Assembly: GCF_002222055.1 (NCBI RefSeq)
Contig: NZ_MUGS01000003.1
Location: forward strand, 1-64,000
DNA from: Flavobacterium araucananum
GTDB taxonomy: Bacteria; Bacteroidota; Bacteroidia; Flavobacteriales; Flavobacteriaceae
DNA length: 64,000 nucleotides
Direction: 5' to 3'
Shown: one piece after another, positions 35,456 through 43,146 of the stretch
Layout: each line of letters opens with the position of its first letter
Numbering within the stretch: position 1 is the stretch's first letter
Translations under genes and position numbers: made by a program
Notes under the pieces: generated by a model
Told to the model about the DNA's origin: nothing
Databases searched by the model: none
The model's input: the letters and a program-made list of their open reading frames with translations, nothing else

Positions 35456-35841
35456 TTAGATACTTAGATAATTTGAATTGGATTGTGATTTAACCGCGAA
35501 GAATGGCACGCGGATGACGCGGATTTGCACCTTTGTACCTCTGAACCTTTGTATCTCTTTTCTAATAAAAAACAAAACTTCTGGCTAGCCCTGACAGGAG
35601 CGGCATCCTTTTTCCTGTCCGCCGCGGCGGAGAGAAAAAGATATAGCGAATGGCAGGAACGTCTGGTCTTGAAAATCTGAAAGTTTTTGCTCCTGTAAAA
35701 TTTGATAATTAGAAAATGTGTCAATGAGAGAATGTATTCTAACCGAAAAAAGCTTCGACTTCGCTCAGCCTGACAACTTAGACAATTTCAACCTAGATAA
35801 CTTAGAACCTCAGTTCCTCAACAACTCAGAACCTTTAAAAC
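35456..35841. repeat. Mosaic of dispersed Flavobacterium repeats
   Basis: There is no credible gene here. The segment strings together repeat types: CGCGGATGACGCGGATTTG (35510-35528), ACCTTTGTACCTCTGAACC (35529-35547, related to 48139-48175), a GC-richer block with GGAGCGGCATCC and GTCCGCCGCGGCGGA (35590-35634), and CTTCGACTTCGCTCAGCC (35751-35768). The frame at 35464-35724 is an artefact of these repeats. Confidence 0.6.
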
Positions 35842-35876
35842 AAAAAAAAGCCCCAATCTTTCGATTGAGGCTTTTT
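35842..35876 (-). terminator. rplY terminator
   Basis: GCCCCAATC / GATTGAGGC stem with one mismatch, TTTC loop and T-run on the minus strand, 19 bp past the rplY stop. Confidence 0.85.
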
Positions 35877-35894
35877 GTATTGAGTTGAAAAAAA

Positions 35895-36506
35895 TTATTT
35901 TTTCTTTCCTTTTGCAGGAGCTTTTGCAGCTTTTGCAGCTTCTTGAGCAGCTTTCATAGCAGCACGAGAAATTCTTACCTGAGCAACAACTGTGTTCTCC
36001 GGGTGCATAACTTTGTATTCTGGAGAACCCACTTTAGTAACGTATAATTTGTTACCCATTTCAAGTGGAGTAATGTCAGCTTCAACAAAATCAGGAAGAT
36101 CTTTAGGTAAAGCTTTAACTTTTAATTTACGTGTGTTTAAACGTAAAACACCACCTGCAAGAACACCTTTTGATGTACCAACAACTTTTACAGGAACTTC
36201 CATAGTGATTTCTTTGTCATCAAATAATTGAAAGAAGTCAATGTGTAAAATTTTATCAGATACCGGGTGAACCTGAATGTCTTGCAAAATTGCATTGAAT
36301 GATTTTCCTTTTCCAAGCTCAATCACAACTGTGTGTGCGTTTGGAGTGTAAACCAAGGTTTTGAACGCTGCAGCGTCTGCTGAGAAGTGTACTGCTTGAT
36401 TTCCTCCGTATAACACGCAAGGAACCGCTCCAGCATTACGTAAGGCTTTAGTTGACACTTTGCCCACGCTTTCTCTTTCTGATCCTTTAATTGTAATCGA
36501 TTTCAT
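35895..36506 (-). CDS. rplY: 50S ribosomal protein L25 (CTC form)
   Basis: The 203-residue protein has the 5S-rRNA-binding L25 domain (residues about 1-92, starting [33 protein letters not shown] with more conserved residues at its [10 protein letters not shown] core) and the C-terminal TL5/CTC beta domain (about 93-180). A lysine/alanine-rich tail ends [10 protein letters not shown]. Length fits the two-domain form. It lies 72 bp downstream of prs, its usual partner gene. Confidence 0.95.
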   Translation of the reverse strand: MKSITIKGSERESVGKVSTKALRNAGAVPCVLYGGNQAVHFSADAAAFKTLVYTPNAHTVVIELGKGKSFNAILQDIQVHPVSDKILHIDFFQLFDDKEITMEVPVKVVGTSKGVLAGGVLRLNTRKLKVKALPKDLPDFVEADITPLEMGNKLYVTKVGSPEYKVMHPENTVVAQVRISRAAMKAAQEAAKAAKAPAKGKKK

Positions 36507-36578
36507 TGTAAAAAAATATAGTTATTAATAAATATTCTAATTCTTATTGTAGTGAGATTGCGTTGTTACCCGCGATGA

Positions 36579-37520
36579 CTACATTATAAATTTTCCACTG
36601 ATGGAATTGTTGTGGTGCACCATGTGCATTACTTCAGCAAAAAGAGGTGCACAACTCACTACTCTGATTTTCTTTGATTCTTTCTTTAACGGGATTGAAT
36701 CGGTAACTATTAACTCGCTTAATTTTGAGTTTTCTATTTTTTCGTATGCATCACCTGATAATATGGCGTGTGTACAAATTGCTCTTACGCTTAATGCTCC
36801 TTTTTCGATCATTAAATCTGCGGCTTTTGCTAATGTACCACCTGTATCGATCATGTCGTCTACTAATATTACGTTACGACCTTTTACTTCACCAATCAAT
36901 TCCATAGTGTCGATAACGTTGGCTGCTTTTCTTTGTTTGTAACAGATTACTACATCTGATTCCAGAAACTTAGAGTAAGCATAAGCTCTTTTTGAACCTC
37001 CCATATCCGGAGATGCAATGGTTAGATTTTCTAAATTTAAACTTTTTACGTATGGTAAAAAGATTGTAGATGCAAATAAATGATCTACCGGTTTTTCGAA
37101 AAATCCCTGAATTTGATCTGCATGCAAATCCATTGTCATTACTCTTGTCGCTCCGGCAGCATCTAATAAATTAGCTACTAATTTTGCTCCAATCGGAACT
37201 CTTGGTTTGTCTTTTCTATCCTGTCTTGCCCAACCAAAATAAGGCATAACAGCTGTAATATGTCTTGCCGATGCGCGTTTTGCAGCATCAATCATTAGTA
37301 ACAATTCCATCAAATTATCTGCAGTTGGAAAAGTTGAGCACACGATAAAAACGCGTAATCCTCTTATTGATTCTTCGTAAGATGGTTGAAATTCTCCATC
37401 ACTATACGTTGACATCGTTACTTTCCCTAACGGAATTCCGTATTGTTCTGCAATTTTTTCTGCTAGATAAACACTTTTTGAACACGCAAAAATTTTAGCT
37501 TCTGGTTCTAGGTGCGACAT
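36579..37520 (-). CDS. prs: Ribose-phosphate pyrophosphokinase
   Basis: The enzyme makes PRPP from ribose-5-phosphate and ATP. From the preferred start (MSHLEPEAKIFACSKS) it is 313 residues, the normal length; the ATG at 37556 adds twelve unconserved residues. VMPYFGWARQDRKDKPRVPIGAKL holds the flexible loop and ATP site, and VILVDDMIDTGGTL is the PRPP/ribose-phosphate loop. It feeds purF, purN and nucleotide synthesis generally. A small hairpin GGCTTTA / TAAAGCC lies in its leader (37563-37584). Confidence 0.95.
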   Translation of the reverse strand: MSHLEPEAKIFACSKSVYLAEKIAEQYGIPLGKVTMSTYSDGEFQPSYEESIRGLRVFIVCSTFPTADNLMELLLMIDAAKRASARHITAVMPYFGWARQDRKDKPRVPIGAKLVANLLDAAGATRVMTMDLHADQIQGFFEKPVDHLFASTIFLPYVKSLNLENLTIASPDMGGSKRAYAYSKFLESDVVICYKQRKAANVIDTMELIGEVKGRNVILVDDMIDTGGTLAKAADLMIEKGALSVRAICTHAILSGDAYEKIENSKLSELIVTDSIPLKKESKKIRVVSCAPLFAEVMHMVHHNNSISGKFIM

Positions 37521-37716
37521 TATAATTTGTTGTTTTTGCTCCGCTGCGCTCTGCACAATTCGGCTTTATGATTTTCGTAAAGCCAGACCTGTATAAATGC
37601 CTCGGGTGTAGTTAGTTGTGTGTGCGTCGTTTTAACGAGGTGCAAATTTAGAAAATTTATTGGACACTGAAAGGAAAAAATTAAGTATTTTTATTAGAAT
37701 TTTTAATTTTATTTTT

Positions 37717-37724
37717 TACATTTG
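37717..37724 (+). promoter_or_regulatory. -7 element of the tRNA-Leu gene
   Basis: TACATTTG matches TAnnTTTG exactly and lies 97 bp upstream of the mature tRNA 5' end; no clear -33 TTTG. Confidence 0.5.
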
Positions 37725-37821
37725 CACCGTGTTAAAGGAATAAGCACAGTTATGACATCATAATTACTTATTCTATTGCGTTAAAATAATTGATTTATTT
37801 GATTATTTTTTCGTCTGCTAA

Positions 37822-37901
37822 GCCCGGATGGCGGAATTGGTAGACGCGCTGGTCTCAAACACCTGTGGGAAACCGTGCCGGTTCGACTCCGGCTCCGGGT
37901 A
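37822..37901 (+). tRNA. tRNA-Leu (anticodon CAA)
   Basis: An 80-nt cloverleaf: acceptor GCCCGGA / TCCGGGT with discriminator A, D-arm GCG-GAATTGGTAGA-CGC, anticodon loop CTCAAAC giving CAA, a short type-II variable arm and T-arm GCCGG-TTCGACT-CCGGC. CCA is not encoded. In my folding the anticodon stem CTGGT / ACCTG has one T-T mismatch. The 3' half is overlapped in antisense by the end of the serine recombinase gene. Confidence 0.93.
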
Positions 37902-39423
37902 CTTTAACGGAAAAGCTGTCAAAAATGACAGCTTTTTCTTTTTTAAGCCTTTCCGAACCCTTGCTATTTCTAGTCAAAACGTTGATTACTTCATTCACTT
38001 GAGTGGTTCGACAATCATCATTTCCAAAAATTAGTTTTTGAGTAAAAATTGAACCCGCTACAATTCTTTTCTCATCATAATCTCCATTATGAAACAACCT
38101 ATCCATGTTAGTAAGCAACTCAAGACCTGAATCCACAAACGTTTTCATTGAATCCGTCTTAGCACTAAGAACCTCAATTTCATTGTTCACAACACTTAAC
38201 TTTCCATTGATACGTTCGATTATACTTTCGAATCTTTCCTTGCTAATATCACCACTTATAAGCTTATCCTCTGCATTTTCAATTTGAGATTTTAAAGCTC
38301 TTTGAGCCTCAAATTTCATTTCTAGCTGACTACTCTTGTCACCATTGATTTGAGACTCCGAATCTTTTAAAACAACCGAAAACAATTCTTTTATATTGTC
38401 ATTTATCTGCAAACCAGTCAGAATATTTGCGATTTTAAGATGAGCATCATGAACCGAAACTCTTGTTTCACATTTATTCCTGCAATGGTAGTAAGCGTAT
38501 TTCTTTGTCCTACCTGTAGAATTACTACCAGTTATCTGACTACCACAAACCTTACAAGTTAAAAAATCACGCATTGGAAAGTCATGATTCTTATGACTTG
38601 GCTTGATACCATGCCATCTTTTTCCTCTAAATACAGCTTGAACCTTATTAAATGTCTCCAAATCAATTAGAGCCTCGTGTTTACCGTCAACTACCATTGC
38701 TGGCTCCTTCTTGAATTCAGGAACTCTTATCTTACCTATATACACAATGTTCTTAAGAAGCTCGCTAAAAGCACTTTTTTTCAACTCCATTCCATCTTGC
38801 CTTAGCTTTTTCCTTATCGTCTCAACAGGCTCTATTCCCATAGCAACCTCTTTGAATGCTCGCTTCACCAACCAAGCATAATCATTAGGTTTAAGAGTGG
38901 ATTTTTTTTGCTCATCCCTAAAGTTATCATACCCAAACGGAGCTTTTCCTGCAAAATAGCCATCTCTTTTCGCCTGATAAGTACCCGCAATTGTTCTACT
39001 AGAAATTTTATCTCTCTCGACCTCGCCAGCGGTTAGATAAATAGCTAGCACCATTTTATTATCTGAATTACTCGTATCTAAGTATTGCTCAGTCGCATTT
39101 AACTCAACTCCTATTGAATCAAACTCTCTCAATACGGTTAACGCTTGCTCCACGTTCCTTGAAAACCTATCCCATTTAGCAAAAAGAACCTTGTGTATTT
39201 CTTTCTTATTGGATTTTACATAAGTTTTCAACTTTGACCATTCAGGCCTATTGAAATTTTTAGCAGAGTGGTCTTCTCTGTAAACTTTGACAATATTATA
39301 GTTTCTTGAATCACAGTATCTCTTTAATGATTCTTCTTGATAATCCAAGCTAAAACCTTTTTGAGCTTGTTCGTCTGTACTTACACGACAGTAAATAACT
39401 ACGTTTGTTTTTGAATTTTCCAT
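37855..39423 (-). CDS. Large serine recombinase (integrase)
   Basis: The 522-residue protein has a resolvase-type catalytic domain (residues about 7-150) with nucleophile Ser15 in IYCRVSTDEQAQ, and the KWDRFSRN box. A recombinase domain with RKKLRQDGMELKKSAFSELL follows, then a zinc ribbon (CKVCG ... YHCRNKC, about 293-320) and a coiled coil (about 360-425). Its last ~30 codons run through the tRNA terminator and into the tRNA 3' half, ending GAGVEPARFPTGV in antisense to the anticodon region. The native C-terminus was therefore replaced on integration, or the element carries a copy of the tRNA end. It is the integrase of the 38-43 kb element. Confidence 0.92.
   Translation of the reverse strand: MENSKTNVVIYCRVSTDEQAQKGFSLDYQEESLKRYCDSRNYNIVKVYREDHSAKNFNRPEWSKLKTYVKSNKKEIHKVLFAKWDRFSRNVEQALTVLREFDSIGVELNATEQYLDTSNSDNKMVLAIYLTAGEVERDKISSRTIAGTYQAKRDGYFAGKAPFGYDNFRDEQKKSTLKPNDYAWLVKRAFKEVAMGIEPVETIRKKLRQDGMELKKSAFSELLKNIVYIGKIRVPEFKKEPAMVVDGKHEALIDLETFNKVQAVFRGKRWHGIKPSHKNHDFPMRDFLTCKVCGSQITGSNSTGRTKKYAYYHCRNKCETRVSVHDAHLKIANILTGLQINDNIKELFSVVLKDSESQINGDKSSQLEMKFEAQRALKSQIENAEDKLISGDISKERFESIIERINGKLSVVNNEIEVLSAKTDSMKTFVDSGLELLTNMDRLFHNGDYDEKRIVAGSIFTQKLIFGNDDCRTTQVNEVINVLTRNSKGSERLKKEKAVIFDSFSVKVPGAGVEPARFPTGV
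37911..37944 (+). terminator. tRNA-Leu terminator
   Basis: AAAAGCTGTC / GACAGCTTTT stem and T-run 9 bp after the tRNA. It also codes, on the other strand, for part of the recombinase tail. Confidence 0.85.
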
Positions 39424-39443
39424 GTTCTATTCTTTTATATCTT

Positions 39444-39587
39444 TTATTCTTTGATTTTATTGTTGAGCTGATTGTGGCACACCTCTGCCAGTTTATACAG
39501 TACATTTCTGATAATTTCTATTTCTGCATCTGTATAGCTTATTCCTTTTTTATTTAATATTTTTTTGCATTCAGTTAGACTTAACAC
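39444..39587 (-). CDS. Small recombinase-linked protein (GTG start)
   Basis: A 47-codon frame from GTG at 39587 reads MLSLTECKKILNKKGISYTD, then AEIEIIRNVLYKLAEVCHNQ, and a basic end. It lies 20 bp upstream of the recombinase. A short protein with an ECKxxLNxxGxxYTDxEIxxIRxxLYxLA pattern often precedes serine recombinases in Bacteroidota, and I recognise that pattern here; this is from memory. It has no ATG in frame, so either GTG is used or the frame joins the overlapping 62-residue frame by a shift. Probably a small partner or regulator of the recombinase. Confidence 0.55.
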   Translation of the reverse strand: MLSLTECKKILNKKGISYTDAEIEIIRNVLYKLAEVCHNQLNNKIKE

Positions 39588-39759
39588 TTTGTTTCTCAGT
39601 CGTCATTTTCCGATTTTTTAATTTGACGGTGGAATTCTCTTTATTTTTGGTCACAGCAAGACGACCTCTGTCCAAATCAGTCTCATAACCCGATTTAGAT
39701 AAATTTTGCGCATAGAAGTTTCGTTTCAAACGAAATGAAACAAATAGCTGATTAGGCAA
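39571..39759 (-). CDS. Possible small basic protein
   Basis: A 62-codon ATG frame overlaps the start of the recombinase-linked gene by 17 bp in another frame. It is basic (NLSKSGYETDLDRGRLAVTK) and ends MTTEKQSVKSN. The overlap would allow translational coupling into the GTG-start gene. No family is recognised. The start lies near a GTTTCGTTTC / GAAATGAAAC dyad (39718-39741). Confidence 0.3.
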   Translation of the reverse strand: MPNQLFVSFRLKRNFYAQNLSKSGYETDLDRGRLAVTKNKENSTVKLKNRKMTTEKQSVKSN

Positions 39760-40092
39760 AAATGCCTATAATATGATTTTGTGTTTGTGCTGAAACCACT
39801 TTTTGAAGAACAAAGTGGAAATATAAGTTATCGTCTAAACAGTAAAAAACTGCCCTCATGCGGTTCTGAGTAATATTGTTAAAAAGGACTGATTAAAGAA
39901 TCAGCTTATAACTTCTTAAGTGATATGTACGAAGGTACGAATTTATGGCGATATATGCAACCTAAATCTTGGATTATTGATATTAAAATACATGGAACCA
40001 ATCAATTATGAATATCTCTATTTTTTTAAATATTATATTTGATTGAAAATCAAGCCTTTAAAATAAAAACACCTAAATTCTTGTTAAAATTC
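39760..40092. other. Non-coding stretch with hairpins
   Basis: No gene is seen. Two short hairpins are present: CCACTTT / AAAGTGG (39796-39818) and CTGATT-aaag-AATCAG (39889-39904). An orphan -7 element TATATTTG lies at 40034-40041. Confidence 0.4.
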
Positions 40093-40123
40093 TTTGTAGA
40101 GTCGAATTTTTTTATTATATTTG
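40093..40123 (+). promoter_or_regulatory. Strong consensus promoter in the element
   Basis: TTTG at 40093-40096, exactly 19 bases, then TATATTTG at 40116-40123. Downstream lie a hairpin (GCCGA-GT-CTTC / GAAG-TCGGC, 40139-40164), a small frame and a terminator. Confidence 0.75.
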
Positions 40124-40202
40124 CGCCGAATGAATTATGCCGAGTCTTCAATAAAGAAGTCGGCTTAAAATTTAAGTAGTATTAACCTTAAACATTTGTC
40201 AA

Positions 40203-40364
40203 ATGAAAACAATTAATGTTTGTGTTAAAACTCGCCTCAGTTGCTGGGCAAAAATGATTTATGAATTATTAAAACCAAAACAAAAATGGCTAACACCCAA
40301 AAACCTTGGTGGAAAGAAACTTTATTTGTTCGAGTATGCTTGCAGGCGACTTCCGAATTATTAA
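40203..40364 (+). CDS. Possible 53-residue basic protein
   Basis: An ATG frame of 53 codons lies inside a short transcription unit bounded by a consensus promoter (40093-40123) and a terminator (40402-40425). The peptide is basic and cysteine-containing (MKTINVCVKTRLSCWAKMIY, ending YACRRLPNY). It could be a genuine small protein, or the ~300-nt transcript could itself be the functional product. No family recognised. Confidence 0.35.
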   Translation: MKTINVCVKTRLSCWAKMIYELLKPKQKWLTPKNLGGKKLYLFEYACRRLPNY

Positions 40365-40401
40365 AGTACATCTTTTCAAATCTATTGTAGAACTATTAGC
40401 A

Positions 40402-40425
40402 AGCCCAACTTCGGTTGGGTTCTTT
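40402..40425 (+). terminator. Terminator of the short element transcript
   Basis: AGCCCAAC-ttc-GGTTGGGTT stem followed by a short T-run. Confidence 0.7.
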
Positions 40426-40579
40426 AAATTCTAACAACATTGCAAAGATAATCACAGACCAGAGTAAAAATCAAACAAAAACAATATTATTTATCTATAC
40501 AGAAATAGGCATACCATAATAAAAAACTATGGAAATATATAGGTAATTTTTAACTCACATATACAAAATATAATAAATT

Positions 40580-40735
40580 ATGACAAAATATAGATTAGAA
40601 GTCTACACAGATACCGCTGGAAAATGGCGTTGGAGAGCAGTGTCCAGTAATGGTAAAACTCTAGGTTCAGCAGGGCAAGGTTTTGCTTCAAAACAAAGTG
40701 CTCAAAGAAATGCAGGATTAAATGGTTTCTTTTAA
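40580..40735 (+). CDS. DUF1508 (YegP-like) small protein
   Basis: The 51-residue product reads KYRLEVYTDTAGKWRWRAVS, then SNGKTLGSAGQGFASKQSAQ and RNAGLNGFF. This is one YegP/DUF1508 repeat: the FxxYxDxxGxWRWRxxxxNGxxLxxSGxGYxSKxxAxxxI pattern. Members are usually one or two repeats; this has one. Function is unknown, although the fold is established. It lies alone between the short transcript and the resolvase in the integrated element. Confidence 0.8.
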   Translation: MTKYRLEVYTDTAGKWRWRAVSSNGKTLGSAGQGFASKQSAQRNAGLNGFF

Positions 40736-40887
40736 TTTGTTCTTAGGCAAAGCAAAACAATTAGAAGAATCCAACCTCAATATCTCTTAATTGTTTTGCT
40801 TTCCTCTTCTTAATCAATACAGAGATGTACATTTTAAGAGCATGCTTCAAAATAGCACACCTTTTTTAGTTAAAAGCCTGGTTTTTA

Positions 40888-40928
40888 AGTGTATATTTTT
40901 GCCAGTCTAAAAATATACACTATATTTG
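40888..40928 (+). promoter_or_regulatory. Resolvase promoter with overlapping perfect dyad
   Basis: TTTG at 40898-40901, 19 bases, TATATTTG at 40921-40928. A perfect 13-bp inverted repeat, AGTGTATATTTTT (40888-40900) and its complement (40909-40921) with 8 bases between, covers the -33 and reaches the -7. It may be an autoregulatory operator or recombination subsite for the resolvase itself. Confidence 0.75.
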
Positions 40929-40951
40929 TCCTGTAATCAATTATAAGCCAA

Positions 40952-41548
40952 ATGTCAAAAGTAAAATACATCCGAGTTTCAACCGAAGAGCAAAACACAG
41001 GTCGACAAGAAGTAAACGCCAAAGAATTCTCGAAAATCTACATCGATAAAACATCGGGAGCAATCCAATTCATCGAACGAAAAGAAGCTAAGAAACTTTT
41101 AGCAGACATCGAAACTGGAATCGTTACCGAAATTCACATCGCATCAATCGACCGTCTTGGTAGAAACATCATCGATATTTTAACCATGGTAGAATTTTTC
41201 AACCATAAATCTATAAACCTATTTGTAGAAAATATCGGAATGTTTTCACTAATCGATAACAAACCGAACCCAAGCTTTAAAATGATTGTAAGTGTTTTAG
41301 GGAACGTTGCCGAAATGGAGCGTAATAACATGCTAGAACGCCAACGCCAAGGAATCGAGCTTGCCAAAGCCAAAGGCACTTATACTGGTCGCCTTTTTGG
41401 AACAAAAATGACCAACGAAGAAATTCTTACCAAATACAAGTCGGTTGTCCGTGAATTAAAAAATGGCGAATCTCTTAGGAGAGCATCAAAAATAGGTGGT
41501 TGTAGCTTAGGAACTGCACAGAAGATTCAAAGAATAATTACAGCATAA
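40952..41548 (+). CDS. Resolvase/invertase-type serine recombinase
   Basis: The 198-residue protein has the small serine recombinase catalytic domain (Ser10 in YIRVSTEEQNTGRQ, IASIDRLGRNIID, EMERNNMLERQRQGIELAKAKGTYTGR) and a C-terminal helix-turn-helix (about 150-195). This is the resolvase/invertase (Pin/Hin/TnpR) architecture. In a small integrative element it could resolve multimers, invert DNA or be an accessory transposition enzyme. Its promoter overlaps a perfect dyad. It is the second serine recombinase in the element. Confidence 0.92.
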   Translation: MSKVKYIRVSTEEQNTGRQEVNAKEFSKIYIDKTSGAIQFIERKEAKKLLADIETGIVTEIHIASIDRLGRNIIDILTMVEFFNHKSINLFVENIGMFSLIDNKPNPSFKMIVSVLGNVAEMERNNMLERQRQGIELAKAKGTYTGRLFGTKMTNEEILTKYKSVVRELKNGESLRRASKIGGCSLGTAQKIQRIITA

Positions 41549-41562
41549 GTATTTTAAAACAA

Positions 41563-41587
41563 AAAGGGTCGTGCATTGCACAACCCT
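41563..41587 (+). terminator. Resolvase terminator
   Basis: GGGT-C-GTGC / GCAC-A-ACCC hairpin followed by CTCTCGTTTTT, 15 bp past the stop. Confidence 0.6.
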
Positions 41588-41852
41588 CTCGTTTTTCACG
41601 AAACACTTCACGCATCCCTTCGATGGAACGCTCCTTTTTAAGCTCTAAAACGATGTTTTTAAGAATAGCCGACAGAATAAATACTGGAGCATCTGCGTAC
41701 CAAAAAGAACAAATATGTACCTAAAAATCTAAAAAAAATATTTTTACGATACCTCGCTTACATATCAGAAGACCCCATATTTCAAGAAAGCACACCCTCA
41801 AAAAGCTTAGAGGTAACGAGCAACTTGTTCCCAAATAGCAGGACGGGGTGCA
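41588..41852. other. Gap between resolvase and Rep operon
   Basis: No supported gene. An open minus-strand frame (41538-41720) encodes a plausible helical stretch with SAILKNIVLELKKERSIEG but lacks a start codon; it may be a gene remnant. Confidence 0.35.
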
Positions 41853-42014
41853 TCACCCTAACTGCTCTATTCTCTTCTTTATTTGCTCGATTTCCTTCTC
41901 TAGTTGTAACTTTTGTAACTGTTTTTGTAACTCTTGTTTTCGATACGGTTCGTTCTCAATAGAGATTTGCATTTGCTTTAACCTAATTTTATCATCCGTT
42001 GCTATTGCTTCCAT
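41853..42014 (-). CDS. Small coiled-coil protein
   Basis: A 53-codon ATG frame overlaps the preceding gene by 23 bp. After MEAIATDDKIRLKQMQISIE it is almost wholly helix-forming and heptad-like (QELQKQLQKLQLEKEIEQIK), so a short coiled coil. It is the third gene of the Rep operon. Function unknown; a dimeric or scaffold role is suggested only by composition. Confidence 0.55.
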   Translation of the reverse strand: MEAIATDDKIRLKQMQISIENEPYRKQELQKQLQKLQLEKEIEQIKKRIEQLG

Positions 42015-42204
42015 CCTTTAGGTAATTAATCAAATACTCCTCTTCGAAAAGGAAATGGAGTTCGTTATTCTTTTTCAAAAGATTATACTCCTGAATCAAA
42101 TGCCAATCATCTAAAATTGCATCTTCTTCATAAGTTCTAATGCAGTAATTGACCAACATCTTACGAAGCTTTGGATTGTACTTAAAGTCTTTAATTTCTA
42201 TCAT
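41992..42204 (-). CDS. Small hypothetical protein of the Rep operon
   Basis: The 70-residue acidic product (MIEIKDFKYNPKLRKMLVNY, then a DDWHLIQEYNLL helix) has no recognised family. It starts 2 bp after the Rep-like gene stop and overlaps the coiled-coil gene by 23 bp, so the three are one operon. No signal or membrane segment. Confidence 0.6.
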   Translation of the reverse strand: MIEIKDFKYNPKLRKMLVNYCIRTYEEDAILDDWHLIQEYNLLKKNNELHFLFEEEYLINYLKDGSNSNG

Positions 42205-42206
42205 AC

Positions 42207-42719
42207 TTAGTTTAATTTTTTTAATGTTATTATCTGACTACCATCCTTTTTTATGTAGTCCTTCCAACCATTTAAGTCGAAAATGACACTCTCATGATAA
42301 CTTATTTGGCTGAATCCTAATTTGAAACAGTTGATTAGTTTCTTCTTATTCGAGCATCTGACATAGCAATGCAAATGATTTCGGTTGTTGCTCTTCTTTT
42401 GCTCGACCACATAATTAATCTCTAGTACGTCATCACCCATTTGTTCATAAGCAAATTTCATTACCACATCGATGTCAGATGTACTGTAATTTGTACACGG
42501 GTCGATGCTGAGTGCATAGTATTTGTTCTTTCTAGTTCGTTGAGGTTTGAACTTTGGAGCCAATAAATGGTGCACCCGCCATTCGCCATTTTTATTCTTG
42601 TGTAGCATGGTTTCGCTACAATTGTCTATTAGACTACTAATTATTCTTCTAACATTTCTAGTAGTCATCTCGTATTTACCACTAATTTCTTTTACTGTTA
42701 AGTATTCATTGTTTTGCAT
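42207..42719 (-). CDS. HTH plus HUH-endonuclease-like replication protein
   Basis: The 170-residue protein begins with a helix-turn-helix-like segment (residues 6-32: YLTVKEISGKYEMTTRNVRR). The rest has the order of motifs seen in rolling-circle Rep proteins: motif I YALSIDP (68-74), motif II NHLHCYV (114-120) with the His-hydrophobic-His metal pair, and motif III WKDYIKKDG (152-160) with Tyr156 as candidate nucleophile and Lys159. No helicase domain follows. I infer a nicking initiator for replication or transfer of this small element. It heads a three-gene operon. The assignment is by motif reading and needs a profile search. Confidence 0.6.
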   Translation of the reverse strand: MQNNEYLTVKEISGKYEMTTRNVRRIISSLIDNCSETMLHKNKNGEWRVHHLLAPKFKPQRTRKNKYYALSIDPCTNYSTSDIDVVMKFAYEQMGDDVLEINYVVEQKKSNNRNHLHCYVRCSNKKKLINCFKLGFSQISYHESVIFDLNGWKDYIKKDGSQIITLKKLN

Positions 42720-43014
42720 TTTTAGTTCTTATTAAACGCATCATATCTATTAGAGAATTGCTTAAATTCCCTTTGGACATGTTATTTTATTATAAATATC
42801 TCGGAAAACTGGAAAAGTTCCTTCGGACATAAAATATTTATCCACAATCATAATTGAATTGGAATAAATTGTAAATAGTTTGTGTGAATGTTTTTTGATT
42901 GGTCGGTCGACCGTTGTTCTAAAGGTTTTTATTCCTAGTCAACAACTTATAGGCGTAGGACAATTTCTTCAAATCTTCTACAAAAAGATTCGATAATTCA
43001 ACTGTAAATGGTAC
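42720..43014. other. Rep upstream region: candidate origin and element end
   Basis: Two direct repeats, TTCCCTTTGGACAT (42767-42780) and TTCCTTCGGACAT (42818-42830), lie 51 bp apart upstream of the Rep-like gene, followed by a 10-bp palindrome CGGTCGACCG (42904-42913). They could be Rep-binding repeats or recombination sites. The right end of the integrated element should fall here or slightly after, but no copy of the tRNA 3' end was found. Confidence 0.35.
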
Positions 43015-43044
43015 AAAAACCTCTTCGAAAGAAGAGGTTTTTTT
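43015..43044 (+). terminator. Orphan terminator before GH97
   Basis: AACCTCTTC-GAAA-GAAGAGGTT stem with T-run. No plus-strand gene now ends here; it may be host sequence left on the right side of the element. Confidence 0.75.
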
Positions 43045-43146
43045 GGTTTTACCCCATTCTCTTTCCTTCAGATCCCAACCTCAACTCCTCCATTTCCAGC
43101 CCATTAAATTATTCGCAACTAGTAATTTATATTAAAATAATTTCAT

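Noticed and set aside
35464..35724. 86-residue minus-strand frame
   Set aside because: It lies wholly in dispersed repeat sequence and has no protein-like composition.
41538..41720. Open minus-strand frame antisense to the resolvase end
   Set aside because: It reads like protein (a helical, charged stretch) but has no start codon after the upstream stop, so at most it is a remnant.
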